Below are positions 46,091-57,100 of a stretch of 64,000 bases of DNA, in pieces. The stretch covers positions 8,930,501 to 8,994,500 of the forward strand of contig NC_085128.1 in the NCBI RefSeq assembly GCF_030269925.1. Reading direction: 5' to 3'. The notes under the pieces were generated by a model that saw nothing but the letters and a program-made list of their open reading frames with translations, was not told the DNA's origin and did not search any database. Position numbers and translations under genes: made by a program. The stretch is from Bombyx mori (Eukaryota > Arthropoda > Insecta > Lepidoptera > Bombycidae). Each line of letters starts with the position of its first letter. The stretch's first letter is position 1.

Positions 46091-46324
46091 TTTTGCGTTT
46101 CCTATGGTGCTCATAAGTGTATAATCTATGGTGCTCAATCGGGTTTCAACCACACGATAGGTAGGTTAAGAATTTAATTTTCGCAACTGCTTAGGTTTTT
46201 ACCATCACCTATTGAAAACTATTTGAAGAGTGCACAAATTAATTAAATTGCATGTGTTATTTACAATGAATAAACTGAAATAAACCTGTCTAAAAACTTA
46301 ATCGTCATTTCCACAATCATTCTA

Positions 46325-46490
46325 ACGGATATTACCGGAGCCCATAGAGATAACAATGTGAACACCATCGCTAATTATGAGACTTGAGGTTGATGTCGCA
46401 ATTGTATAGTAATTGCGTTTTTTTTAATTTTTGCAAGTTTAATTTTTGTTACACCGTGTTATTGTTTCCTCATCGAAGGCATTAAAGGCA
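46325..46490 (-). repeat. diverged Bm1 fragment
   Basis: Minus-strand order: ATTACCGGAGCCCATAGA, TGAGACTTGAGGT, TTTTTGTTACACCGTGTTAT. Heavily eroded. Confidence 0.5.
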
Positions 46491-46855
46491 TAAAAATACC
46501 TATGTTAAGTAACTAAGTAGTATGTTTCATTTAGGAAAAAAGCTGAGTTGAGTTATTATATAATTTACTTTGTGTTATCCTGTTTTATCTTTTTATGACG
46601 ACATTCATACATCAGATAGGCGACTTAATTTGGGTCATAATATAGAAATAAAAGAAGAGAGATGAATATTGAAATTGGGAAGCCTTTTAAAAAAGATCAG
46701 TTTCGACTTTAAGATATTTACACTAAATATTGTTATTGATCTAAGGGCTTTGGTTTTTCTTTAGAATTAATATCAAACATTTTCAAATAATATGAATAAA
46801 GTAGGTAGGTATGTACGGTACCTATCTTCCATTTTCCTGGAGTCCCATAGATAAT

Positions 46856-49728
46856 CAAATCAAATCAAATCAAATCAAAAAATTTTTATTCAACATAAAT
46901 GAAAGTACATACTTGTTGAACGTCAAAAGAACTACCGCCAATTCACAAGAACTAGCCTCCGTCCTGAGAAGAATTGGCAAGAAACTCAGCGGGCATGTTT
47001 TTTTTTTTTTTTTAATAAGCAATTATTATTTATTAATTTTTTAATATTACATTTTTTTTAAAATATGAGTTTTTTACAATGAGTATTATAACGTAACAAT
47101 TACTACAATATTGAAATGCCCGGAGCGAGCAACTCATTCCCACTTTGTGCAATCTTCTAGATAATCATTGACTTTATAGTAAGCTTTATTGCACAGATGT
47201 TCTTTAACAGTTTTCTTAAACCTATGTATATGTAGGTTCTGAACATCTTGTGGGATTTTGTTGTACAGGCGCACAGACAAACACCCGAATGAATTTCGTA
47301 TCTTATGTAACCTACTCATCGGCACAACAAGCTTGTGTTTGTTCCTAGTATTTCTATTATGTATGTCCGACTGTTTAGGAAACTCCTCAATATGTTTACG
47401 AACATACATCAAATTTTCAAAAATGTACTGGGATGGCATAGTGAGAACTTTAATTTCTTTAAATTTCTCCCTCAAGGATTCCCTTGAGTGCATGTTATAA
47501 ATAGCGCGTATAGCTCTTTTCTGCAGAATAAATATCGTTTCTACATCGGCCGCATTGCCCCATAGCAAAATGCCATAGGACATGACACTGTGGAAGTAAC
47601 TAAAGTAAACTAAACGAGCCGTGTCCGCGTTTGTTAACATTCTAATTTTTTTTACTGCGTATGCTGCAGAGCTGAGCTTACTCGCCAATTTATGAATATG
47701 AGGTCCCCATTGCAGTTTGGAGTCCACTGTTATACCAAGAAATACGGTTGACTCAACAAGCTCCAATGATTCCTCAGAAACAATTATATCACTTTCCACT
47801 TGTCTCACATTTAAAGATGGTTTAATACATTTTAAAGTAAATTTAATACATTTAGTTTTCTTACTATTCAATAATAGGTTATTGATACGGAACCAATGAA
47901 CCACACACGAAATCGCATCATTCACTTCGTCATAGACTTGTAATTGTCGTTTAATTTTAAATAATAAAGATGTATCATCTGCGAATAATACGACCTCGTG
48001 TCGGGACTCAATAAAACTAGGTAAATCGTTTATATATATTAGAAATAAAAAAGGACCCAAAATGGAACCCTGAGGTACACCCATTTTCAACAAGGTACCT
48101 GAGGATCTATTACCTTTCACATCTACTGTTTGTATCCGTTCTGATAAATAGGAAGTAATAAGTTCCAATGCACCATCCCTAATACCATAGTGATGTAGTT
48201 TCCTCACCAATGTTTCATGTTCAACACAGTCAAATGCTTTGGATAAGTCACAGAAAATTCCAAGACAATCATGTGATTCCTCCCAAGATTTAAAAATATT
48301 TTTGACTAGATAAGCACCTGCATCAGTTGTAGAGCGACCCCTGGTAAACCCGAATTGTTTATTATGAAGCAGGTTATTTGAATTAAAATGTTCTAAAAGT
48401 TGTGTCAAAATAATTTTTTCAAAGATTTTACTCAACGTAGGGAGTACTGAAATAGGTCTATAGTTAGAGGGGTCATCAGTACTACCAGATTTAAAAAGAG
48501 GAATCACTTTACTATGTTTCATTAAGTCAGGAAATACACCACACCTAATACAATCATTAAAAATGCTAACAAGATGAGAAGCAATAATGTCTATTACAGA
48601 CTTCAAAATCTTTACTGATATTCCCCACAAGTCAGCTGTATTTTTTACATTAAGGCTATTAAAACTTTTTATAATATTGCTTGAATTAATTTGCTTAAAT
48701 TTAAAAATTTTATTACATTTGTTGACATGTCTATGCAATAATATTTCAGCTGCTGTGGGGGATGAATTTAGAGAAGTGGTAGTTGAAACTGGAATGTCAG
48801 AGAAAAACTTTTCAAAAGCATTAGCCACATCTTCATGACTAGTTACCAATTTATCATCTATTTTTAATGAGAATTCTTGGTGGCTATTTCTGACTTTTCC
48901 ACTTTCTCTACCAATGATGTTCCAAGTCATCTTTATCTTGTCAGGGGCATTTTTTATTAAATCACTTAAATGTAAAGATTTTGCCGCTAAACAAACTTTT
49001 CTAAATACTTTTGAATAGTTCCTGACATATTGATGAAATGTTTCATCATTATTATAGGCTTTTTCAGAGTACAGATCATATAACTTTTTTCTACTTTTGT
49101 ACACTCCGGTGGTGGCCCACTCGCTGAACACTGTTTTGTTTTTTAATGTTACAGTTTTAGGAATAAATACATCAGCAAAGACCAAATTAATTTTCTCAAA
49201 CATATTCTGGTATGACAAATTTGGGTTATCGTTATAAATAATTTCTGAATGTTCTTGCTTAATATTATTTCTAAACTTCTCAATTCGTTTTTTATTAATA
49301 GGAACAATCACAAGAGTATTTTTATCTATAGAATTGATATTAGATTCAAAAGACACAAATTGTCCACTATGATCTGATGTTAACTGATTAATAATTTTTT
49401 TGTTAATCGGTGTTACATTTGTAAATATGTTATCTAAACATGTTGCCGATGTGGTCGTTGTCCTAGTAGGCTCTAAAAATAAGTTTGGGAGGTTATATGA
49501 CTTTAACAGTGTTCTGAATCTAATAGTGGTATTTGTGTTTTCTAAAAGATTAATATTAAAATCACCACATACAAAAATTTGTTTATTAGAAACAGAAAGC
49601 TTCAGCAATACATTTTCCAAAATATTTTCAAAAGAATCATATAACGCATCAGGAGGTCTGTAGACGCAGACAACAATGAGGTGCTCTACTAGATATAGAC
49701 TAGATATAGACTATAGAGATATAGACTA
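46856..49728 (-). mobile_element. 5'-truncated non-LTR retrotransposon (CR1/Jockey-group LINE)
   Basis: A 2.9-kb LINE on the minus strand, flanked by an 11-bp target duplication, CCATAGATAAT, at 46845-46855 and 49729-49739. Its 3' end is not poly(A) but a short tandem tail (GATTT repeats; ATCAA on the plus strand, about 46856-46878), as in CR1-type elements. The body begins inside the endonuclease domain, so the insertion is 5'-truncated. Between the truncation point (about 49690) and the 5' duplication lie about 40 bp of AGATATAGACT-like filler. Clade placement beyond CR1/Jockey-group is uncertain. Confidence 0.85.
47134..49620 (-). CDS. LINE endonuclease C-terminus plus reverse transcriptase, 828 residues, open
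   Basis: The ORF2-type protein of a LINE that nicks target DNA and reverse transcribes its RNA in place. The N-terminal part shows apurinic-endonuclease motifs: FVCGDFNINLL (residues ~17-27), DNIFTN and SDHSG. Upstream of this Met the frame continues as VVCVYRPPDALY to about 49688 with no start, so the true N-terminus is lost. The reverse transcriptase follows with VIPLFKSG..NYRPISVLP, FCDLSKAFD, GVPQGSILGPFLF and the catalytic FADDTSLLF. After that comes a typical C-terminal tail (RAIRAIYN, FGCLSVRLYNKIPQDV). The frame is uninterrupted, implying recent insertion, but without the 5' end it cannot be autonomous. Confidence 0.9.
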   Translation of the reverse strand: MENVLLKLSVSNKQIFVCGDFNINLLENTNTTIRFRTLLKSYNLPNLFLEPTRTTTTSATCLDNIFTNVTPINKKIINQLTSDHSGQFVSFESNINSIDKNTLVIVPINKKRIEKFRNNIKQEHSEIIYNDNPNLSYQNMFEKINLVFADVFIPKTVTLKNKTVFSEWATTGVYKSRKKLYDLYSEKAYNNDETFHQYVRNYSKVFRKVCLAAKSLHLSDLIKNAPDKIKMTWNIIGRESGKVRNSHQEFSLKIDDKLVTSHEDVANAFEKFFSDIPVSTTTSLNSSPTAAEILLHRHVNKCNKIFKFKQINSSNIIKSFNSLNVKNTADLWGISVKILKSVIDIIASHLVSIFNDCIRCGVFPDLMKHSKVIPLFKSGSTDDPSNYRPISVLPTLSKIFEKIILTQLLEHFNSNNLLHNKQFGFTRGRSTTDAGAYLVKNIFKSWEESHDCLGIFCDLSKAFDCVEHETLVRKLHHYGIRDGALELITSYLSERIQTVDVKGNRSSGTLLKMGVPQGSILGPFLFLIYINDLPSFIESRHEVVLFADDTSLLFKIKRQLQVYDEVNDAISCVVHWFRINNLLLNSKKTKCIKFTLKCIKPSLNVRQVESDIIVSEESLELVESTVFLGITVDSKLQWGPHIHKLASKLSSAAYAVKKIRMLTNADTARLVYFSYFHSVMSYGILLWGNAADVETIFILQKRAIRAIYNMHSRESLREKFKEIKVLTMPSQYIFENLMYVRKHIEEFPKQSDIHNRNTRNKHKLVVPMSRLHKIRNSFGCLSVRLYNKIPQDVQNLHIHRFKKTVKEHLCNKAYYKVNDYLEDCTKWE

Positions 49729-50011
49729 CCATAGATAATATTAAGATTTCAAATTTATTATCCACTACCCATGGAGTTAATAAGTACCGTAAAATGGGGC
49801 GATTAAGGATCGAGAGGTGATTGGGGAAAAAACCAAGAAAATCTTTCGACGCGCAATACTAGTTTTTTAATCGTTGCAAAATCTTCCATTTTTTGTAGTG
49901 TAATAGTAAAATGATGAAAGTTCACAAAACAACTCTGAATATGCATGATAATAGCTGCTAACTTACAAAAAATCGCGTTTCAAATTAAGTATCAATAATT
50001 AAAATAATTTT

Positions 50012-50423
50012 GAAGTCGTCGTGGCCTAACGGATAAGACGTCCGGTGCATTCGTGTTGAGCGATGCACCGATGTTCGAATCTCAGGCGGGTACCAATTTT
50101 TCTAATGAAATACGTACTCAACAAATGTTCACGATCGTGTAATAAAAATGAAACCCGCAAAATTATAATTTGCGTAATTACTGGTGGTAGGACCTCTTGT
50201 GAGTCCGCGCGGGTGGGTACCACCGCCCTGCCTATTTCTGCCGTGAAGCAGTAATGCGTTTCAGTTTGAAGGGTGGGGCAGCCGTTGTAACTATATGAGA
50301 CCTTAGAACTTATATCTCAAGGTGGGTGGCGCATTTACGTTGTGGATATCTATGGGATCCATTAACCACTTAACACCAGGTGGGCTGTGAACTCGTCCAA
50401 CCATCTAAGCAATAAAAAAATAA
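50012..50423 (+). repeat. Bm1 SINE with small internal deletions
   Basis: Complete head (AGTCGTCGTGGCCTAACGG) to tail (AAGCAATAAAAAAATAAA), missing part of the GATTGACTTCCACGGTGAAG segment. Confidence 0.9.
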
Positions 50424-50740
50424 AAAACTTCTTGTGGTGGTAATTATTTTAGTGCTAGAAACTTTGCTCTCTTTTATTTATTGAATGAATATTAACGGAG
50501 ACCGCGCTCCGTTAATGTTCATTCGGAGTTGTCCGATTGCGACCTATGATTGAGGTGCCATCTGCCATGTACTTTTGTCAGTTTTTCAATATTTTTTATT
50601 TTATTGGTGCACTTTGTTGGTGCAACTAAATAAATAAATAAATTAAAACCAAGGAGTGCCAGCCCTAGCAAATTTCTCTATGAACACTAATTTCGTCCCC
50701 AATAACCACAATTTCTGAGTAAATAGGGATAACTCCTATT

Positions 50741-50945
50741 TTACGTAACTTCTCGGACGTAACTTCTCGGAATCCTCCAAAAAGTCTACTGAATAAATCT
50801 CAGTAAATTACCACCATTTTACTGAGATTATATTTCATCCCATATCATCTCATATCATTTCATTTAATTTCATCCCAGCTGATTAGTCTCAAATTAATCA
50901 CCTTCATTTCATTTCACTCCATATTATAATTTTTCACAAAAATAT
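50741..50945 (+). repeat. dispersed ~200-bp block, copy 1
   Basis: ACGTAACTTCTCGGAATCCT, CTCCAAAAAGTCTACTGAAT, ACCACCATTTTACTGAGATT and CATCCCATATCATCTCAT. The same block in the same orientation recurs at about 53803-53975. A weaker reversed match lies near 120-215. Possibly part of an LTR, but no LTR ends were identified. Confidence 0.55.
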
Positions 50946-51292
50946 CCCATCTCATATCATCACATTTTATTTCATTTCATGTCATATTTCATATTAATCA
51001 AGTTCATTCCATTTCACAATATCATATTGTACAAAAAAAATATATAGAAAAGATTAGGATGTATGGTATGATACCTTTGTCTTTCCATTTGGAAAAATAA
51101 ATTTACTACTATGAAATCTCCATGGAGTTAATAAGTACCTACAACTGGAGTGCTGTCTAATGCCGAGAAATCGGTCTCGAAAGAGAATACTTTTTGGTCG
51201 CGGTGTCCTTGTCTAATGTGGTGACCATATAAAATTTATTTATAGGACAAAATTATACACATGCATCAGTTTTGAATTTACCTTATATTAAG

Positions 51293-51348
51293 TTATATAT
51301 TATATTATATTATATTATATTATATTATATTATATTACGTTTATATTA
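51293..51348. repeat. (ATATT)n microsatellite
   Basis: About ten uninterrupted TATAT/ATATT pentamer units between AGTTATAT and ACGTTTAT. Confidence 0.9.
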
Positions 51349-52891
51349 AGTCTACTAGTTACATTTTAATAAATAAAACACAATGGGTAATAAAATGAAA
51401 TGAACTGAAATTAATTTATTTGTTATATGTAGACAATTAAATAACTCTTAAATGACAAGTCAATACACATAACACAATACACATAGTACTTGATCTCTAT
51501 TTACAAAATATTGGTTATATTATTATTATTAAGTTCAGTTAATTTTCTGTAGTCTTATTAGCCAGATATTGTTTCTTTTTATTTGTGTTTTTTATGTATC
51601 TTTAGCTTGTGATGTGTATTGTGAGCCTAATAAAATAAATAAATAATATAACATTTCCCCTATTTTATGTAAATTCTTTTTTTTTCAACGAAATAAATAA
51701 TTTATTTTAGTCAATATCTAAGTGGACCATGAGTATCATTAAAATTTCGCAATTTAAATTTCAATTCAATTAAAAATCGCCATTTTTCTTTAATAAATCT
51801 AAAATCGACTTTATATTTACAATCACTATTTCGCGACTTTTAAGTTTTTGTTTCAAAACCTTAACATCTTGTCGTAATTTTGCTTTTCTCGGGGCATTTT
51901 TTATTTCTTGCGTTTGAGTACTTGATTCCTCTTGTTTGACCTTTATATAGGACATTTTCCAGAAATTCCAACGTCATATTTACTAGAAGATCCTCCTCGT
52001 TCGCTTGACGTCAGGCAAATGATATACATGCTTGCGTGCGACGCTATTCAATACAATAAACAAAGTCAAAAAAATACCACGTGATTCCTCTTATAATATG
52101 AAAAATACATTGCAAAATTATAGTTTTTCACGATTGTTTTTTCAAATTTAATATATGACATAGATTAAGTACAATTTACAAGACAAATGGTATTAAATAT
52201 TATTATGAGAAAAAATATCTAACATTTTAAAAATATATACTCACACTAGTAAAAATTTATCAATGAATCTGATATATGGAAGGATATTCCACAAACTGGA
52301 GAGGATTCTCGCTTAAAACCACTTACAATACAAGTGTTCGCCATGATTACACGGAAACTTTCACGATTTTCGGAAAAAAACAAGCCACAAGCTGTATCAG
52401 TGCCCTTTTAACTTCGAACTACAAACGTAAATAGACGCCATTTTTCTTTTAATCCATTCATAGCTCTTTTTCGGTGATGCCAACAATTAATCTGGCTTCC
52501 CATGAAAACCATCAGAAATCTACTTACCTACCATTAAATTTTCCATTAAACAGAGTTCTTATTAATATAGAACAATATTTTTTTTGTTAATGAGCTTTAT
52601 TAATATATGATGTTCTAATAAAAATCAATATATATCATATAATCAATACTTCTTATATAATTTATTTTAATAAATTGTCATCATCAGCAACTAATTTCAC
52701 CATGACTTTGTACGTTTCTTTTGAACCAATTTAATTTTTGACGTTGATGGAAATTCTAAATTCTCGCAGCATTTTCTAGTTAAGTTTAAGTCACATCGTT
52801 TAAATAATATGTATTTAGATATATTATTGTCATAAAATGTTTAAAATCCTGTAAAGTGGATTGATTTTAACCTTTTCGATAATTTTCAACA
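51349..52891. other. AT-rich intergenic DNA upstream of ORC3
   Basis: Only the weak coiled-coil fragment at 51770-51955 stands out. Otherwise no gene or repeat was recognised. Confidence 0.4.
51770..51955 (-). pseudogene. short coiled-coil fragment, possibly from a THAP/P-type transposase
   Basis: 61 residues: after SSTQTQEIKNAPRKAKLRQD comes a basic heptad-like helix (VKVLKQKLKSREIVIVNIKS, ILDLLKKNGDF). The pattern resembles the coiled coil that follows the THAP domain in P-element-like transposases. No THAP domain was found beside it, so the assignment is weak and it may be chance. Confidence 0.25.
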
Positions 52892-53323
52892 ACGCCCTAA
52901 AGGATAAGACGTCCGGTGCATTCGTATGAAGCGATGCACCGGTGTTCGAATCCCGCAGGCGGGTACCAATTTTTCTAATGAAATACGCACTCAACAAATG
53001 TTAACGATTGACTTCCACGGTGAAGGAATAACATCGTGTAATAAAAATTAAACCCGCAAAATTATAATTTGCGTAATTACTGGTGGTAGGACCTCTTGGG
53101 AGTCCACACGGGTAGGTACCACCACCCCACCTATTTCCGCCGTGAAGCAGTAATGCGTTTCGGTTCGAAGGGTGGGGTAGCCGTTGTAGCTGTACTGAGA
53201 CCTTAGAACTTGTATCTCGAGGTGGGTGGCGCATTTACGTTGTAGATGTCTATGGGTTCCGGTAGCCACTTGACATCAGGTGGGCTGTGAGCTCGTCCAC
53301 CTATCTAAGCAATAAAAAAAAAG
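52892..53323 (+). repeat. Bm1 SINE upstream of ORC3
   Basis: Starts CGCCCTAAAGGATAAGACG (head partly altered) and ends AAGCAATAAAAAAAAA, 330 bp before the E2F-like site. Confidence 0.9.
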
Positions 53324-53650
53324 CCCAAGCTACTACTGATACTACTGATAACTAAGACAGGGGTCCAAATTACGAGATTTTGTGGAAAATCCTCTAAGCT
53401 AGCAACACTGCTTTTTGTTTGTAAAATGTGCGAGAGGGACACCACCACTTAATAGTCATTCTCTTTTCAGACCGTTTTTCCTTACATCTTTTGCTATTTA
53501 AAAATAAACTTTAAGCCATAGAGATAAAGTATATTTTTAGTTTTTATGTCAAACGAAGTAAGCACTCCAGTTAGAATAGTAACTCTATGGAAATCTCAAA
53601 TAAATTATATGTTTAATCTATGACTGAAATTAAAAAGGTTAAACCAGACT

Positions 53651-53662
53651 TTTTGGCGGGAA
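53651..53662 (+). promoter_or_regulatory. E2F/DP binding site in the likely ORC3 promoter
   Basis: TTTTGGCGGGAA is a textbook E2F site (TTTSGCGGGAA type), lying in a small GC-rich patch (GGCGGGAACGCGAGG) within otherwise AT-rich DNA, about 490 bp upstream of the ORC3 ATG. E2F control of ORC genes is well established in insects and vertebrates. Transcription from just downstream, with a 5' UTR intron ending at 54100, is inferred. Confidence 0.6.
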
Positions 53663-53802
53663 CGCGAGGAGTGCAGTTGTGTGATTTGTTTTATTTTGTC
53701 TATTTAGTGTTTCTTCGGGTTTAAATGTGTAATAATGGTGGTTTATTAACTGTTTAATATCTGTGAAAGTGCACAAATGTGGGAAAATGAAACAAAGCTG
53801 CT

Positions 53803-53975
53803 GGACGTAACTTCTCGGGTTCCTCCAAAAAGTCCACTGAAAAAATCTCAGTAAATGACCACCATTTTACTGCGATTATATTTCATCCCATATCATCTCA
53901 TTAAATTTCATCCCAGTTGATTAATGTCTCAAATCAATCATCTTCATTTCATTTCACTCCATATTATCATTTTTC
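53803..53975 (+). repeat. dispersed ~200-bp block, copy 2
   Basis: GGACGTAACTTCTCGGGTTC, TCCAAAAAGTCCACTGAAAA and ACCACCATTTTACTGCGATT, colinear with copy 1 and with one short deletion. It lies between the E2F-like site and the ORC3 start codon. Confidence 0.55.
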
Positions 53976-54150
53976 ATAAAATAAGATTATAAATTAAAAT
54001 AAGACATGACTTAAAGGTCTTAGTTACCAGGTCATAAAATCTTTTAAAAAAAAAAAGGTTAAACCAGGTTAAACATTGTTTTTTTCGGTTTTGTACTACA
54101 GTTTAATATTCTATGAAGAAAGATTATTATAGAATTAAGAACGGAATTCA

Positions 54151-54177
54151 ATGGAATCCACTGTGTCAGTTTCAAAG
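54151..54177 (+). CDS. ORC3: ORC3 coding exon 1
   Basis: Short first exon, MESTVSVSK, ending at donor GTAAAG. It is preceded at 54100 by a good acceptor (TTTTGTACTACAG), so an untranslated exon probably lies further upstream. Support comes from its in-frame join to exon 2, since ORC3 proteins typically begin with a few residues before a short G-V/C-F/L-F motif. Confidence 0.75.
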
Positions 54178-57100
54178 GTAAAGTATTTTTTTTATTTACT
54201 GCTTAAAAGTAATGAAATATTACTGTTTGAGAGATAGAATAATTAATTTTAATTGTTTTTCAAATTACAGGGAGTGTTTTTATTTCCAAATGGATTTCAA
54301 AACTCGAAAACTCTTTCAAAGAAAAAAACAAATTTATTGTTTTGTAAATTATTTCAAGAAGAGTGTTGGTATCTTACTTATAGAAAAAATTGGGAAGCTA
54401 TTAAAACTAAATTAAATGTAAGTTGAATTCAGAAAATACTGAAAAGCTGTTCGGTCATACAGCCATGAAAAAAAACTTTGTCTTGTAAAAACTTATACAG
54501 TTATGTCTTAAGCTTCAATTAAGAGCTACTAAAGATAACTATAATTCAGGAGACTACTAAATATTGTTATTTCCATATTTAAAAAAAATCATACAACTCT
54601 TTTGTGTCTTTTATTGTAGCCTTTTCATAGATTTTTAATTTGATGTAAAGCAAAAATTGGAGTAGTAGTAAATTGTGGTAGTTACTATTTTCAAATGTGT
54701 CCTGAATACATCTAAACCATCAAAACCCTAGCAGCAGATTGAACTCAGGTCACTTTATACCTATAGTAACCTACCCAACTTATAGTATCACCTTAATGAG
54801 CTTCTCATCCATTGTTGTTGCCATAAATGTTACTTTCTATAAGTAATTGTTTATACTATGTGTACCTGGCCTTAGTTGTTTTGATTTTGCTCCAGTGATT
54901 TTATTACTTGGATATTTTAACTTTCAATTCCAACAATAGTTGGATAATTCAGAATATTGAATAAGGCTTGTGCATTGATTTTTTTATATTAAGTGCTGCT
55001 TATTCTTACATGAATAAGGAATAAAACATTTTTCAACATGTATGTGTATATCTTTTAAAGGAACTCAATCAAAGGTCTTACAGTGTGCTGTTGAATGATA
55101 TAGTAAATTATATAAAGCAGTTTTATGGAAGTGAAGAAGCATTTATGTTGGAAGGAATAATTCCTAGCGCAACACTACTAACTGGGGTTAGTCAGCCTGA
55201 TCATGTATCACAATTTGATGCACTCATAAATATAATAAAGTAAGTGGTGCCAACTATAATAATTGCATGTAGCCAAATGAGCAAATATTAATAGCTGTAA
55301 TATATTAAGACTAAAAGTATATAGTATGATAAAATGAAATATGGAGATAAAAATGAATGAAATAAAATTCAGGATACAGTTATTTGAAAATTCAAATTGA
55401 TGATAAATTACAATTGCATTTATTACCACACCATGTTTATTTATTTGCTTTTAATATCATATGCCTACAGATTAAGCATAGCAAAGTTTCATTGTCTACT
55501 ACACATTTACTTAATTTTAGGACTGAAAGAAAAATTAAAGAAATAGCCTAAATAAGACTTGCTCAATCCCGAACCATAAACCTCATAAACTGGTAGTCAT
55601 AATCAGTTCATTCCGGAATGCAAGGGACTGTTTATTAACTTTAAAAATTCTTACAGAGATGAAATAAGTCCTCATGTGGCAATAGTTAATTCACAAGATT
55701 CGTTATCATTAAAACATATAGTTGAGAACATGGTTTGGCAGTTGATTGGGAATGATTTAGTAAGTGATGTCAATCTATTTAGAAATGTTTTTGTAACACC
55801 AATATATTTTACTAGTTGTATTGTGACTTCTATGAGATATGTAAGTGGCTTACAGGCTAACAACAGAGAGACAACTCTTTCATCACAGTGCTTGGTATCA
55901 AAGTACTGGATCGAGATACTGCCAAGTTGACATTTAAAATGTTGGTAGTTCTGAATAGAACCAAGAAGCACACCTGCATACAGACCTATGTCATATAAAT
56001 CCCATGTTCATCTCACATGAATTACATAGCAGCTACTTTCATTTGACTCATTACATAAGGTCATTTGTTTTTATAAATGGTTTGAATCATCAGGATCTAT
56101 GAAAGCTCTTTAGCTCTCTGTTTATCGTATGATTCATAGGGAGTGCTCTGAGGATTTTTTGTTTTTATCGCCTGTAGGCGCAAAAGCATACAGCTGGTGA
56201 GTGATTACCGTCATTCATAGACATCAGCACTGCCAGGACAGAGTTTGCTAGAGGCAGCCACTCCCTACAAGTTTGAGATGATCTGGTCATCTTTATGCCA
56301 TCATACTGCCGTGACTGGAGCAGAGCTCTCCTATATTATCTAGAATCACTGCGTTTATCCCTAGTGCGTTTCCAATGATATTTTTCGGCACTTACCGTAC
56401 AGCTTTGGAATGAAATTGTCTACACAATAATTCCTGATTACTATGACATGCTCTTCTTCGAGTGAAGTTTAAGGAAAGGACTCGGCAGTAGTTGTGCCTT
56501 TGACATTGCTAAAGTTCGCGAGCGACGCGGCGACGGCGACAAAAGCAATAAAAAAAGAAACTGAATAATTTAATTTTTCTCCTACCTATGCCGAAAGTTC
56601 GGTTTTCTTCCCGCTGTACATGGAAGAAATAGTAACTTTTCCTCCCTGGGTACAAGTGCGCATGCGCGTTAGTGTCTACGTCTGCTCTCACGCACCTATA
56701 ATTCTCCGTCATTGTTGTGCTCGGGTAATTTGCAATATTGTGTTTAGTGTAAAAGTGAAGTAAACTAAAGGCAATAAAATATAATAGTGAAGTATTAAAC
56801 AAAGATGAATTCATCAGACAGTTCTTATTCAATTAGTAGTACTTTATTTAAAAATTAAAAAACAGTTAAATTGTTTTGTTATGAGTATGAGGGGGCTCCG
56901 CCCCCCTTACCTCCTGCCAGGGCTTCGCCTCTGGACCCCGGCTCGGTACTCCACGAACTTTCGGCCTGGTAGGAGAAAAAATAGTATGTGCACCGCGGGA
57001 AAAAAGTAGGGCATCTCATCCCGCGTGTTTGCCTCTTTTCTTCATTGTATTTGTTTTGTATTAAAATTTGTATATGAAATCTTTACATTTTTTTTAGTTT

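Larger units (their letters stand above)
53324..54150 (+). other. ORC3 upstream region / probable 5' UTR and first intron
   Basis: It starts after the Bm1 ending near 53323 and includes the E2F-like patch (53651-53662). It also includes a copy of a dispersed block (about 53803-53975, also found at 50741-50945) and a pyrimidine-rich acceptor at 54100. No open frame of interest is present. Confidence 0.45.

Noticed and set aside
55760..55930. Continuation of ORC3 exon 4 past its donor
   Set aside because: The frame stays open but leaves ORC3 similarity at a strong GTAAGT donor, and exon 5 joins perfectly in phase from 55759.
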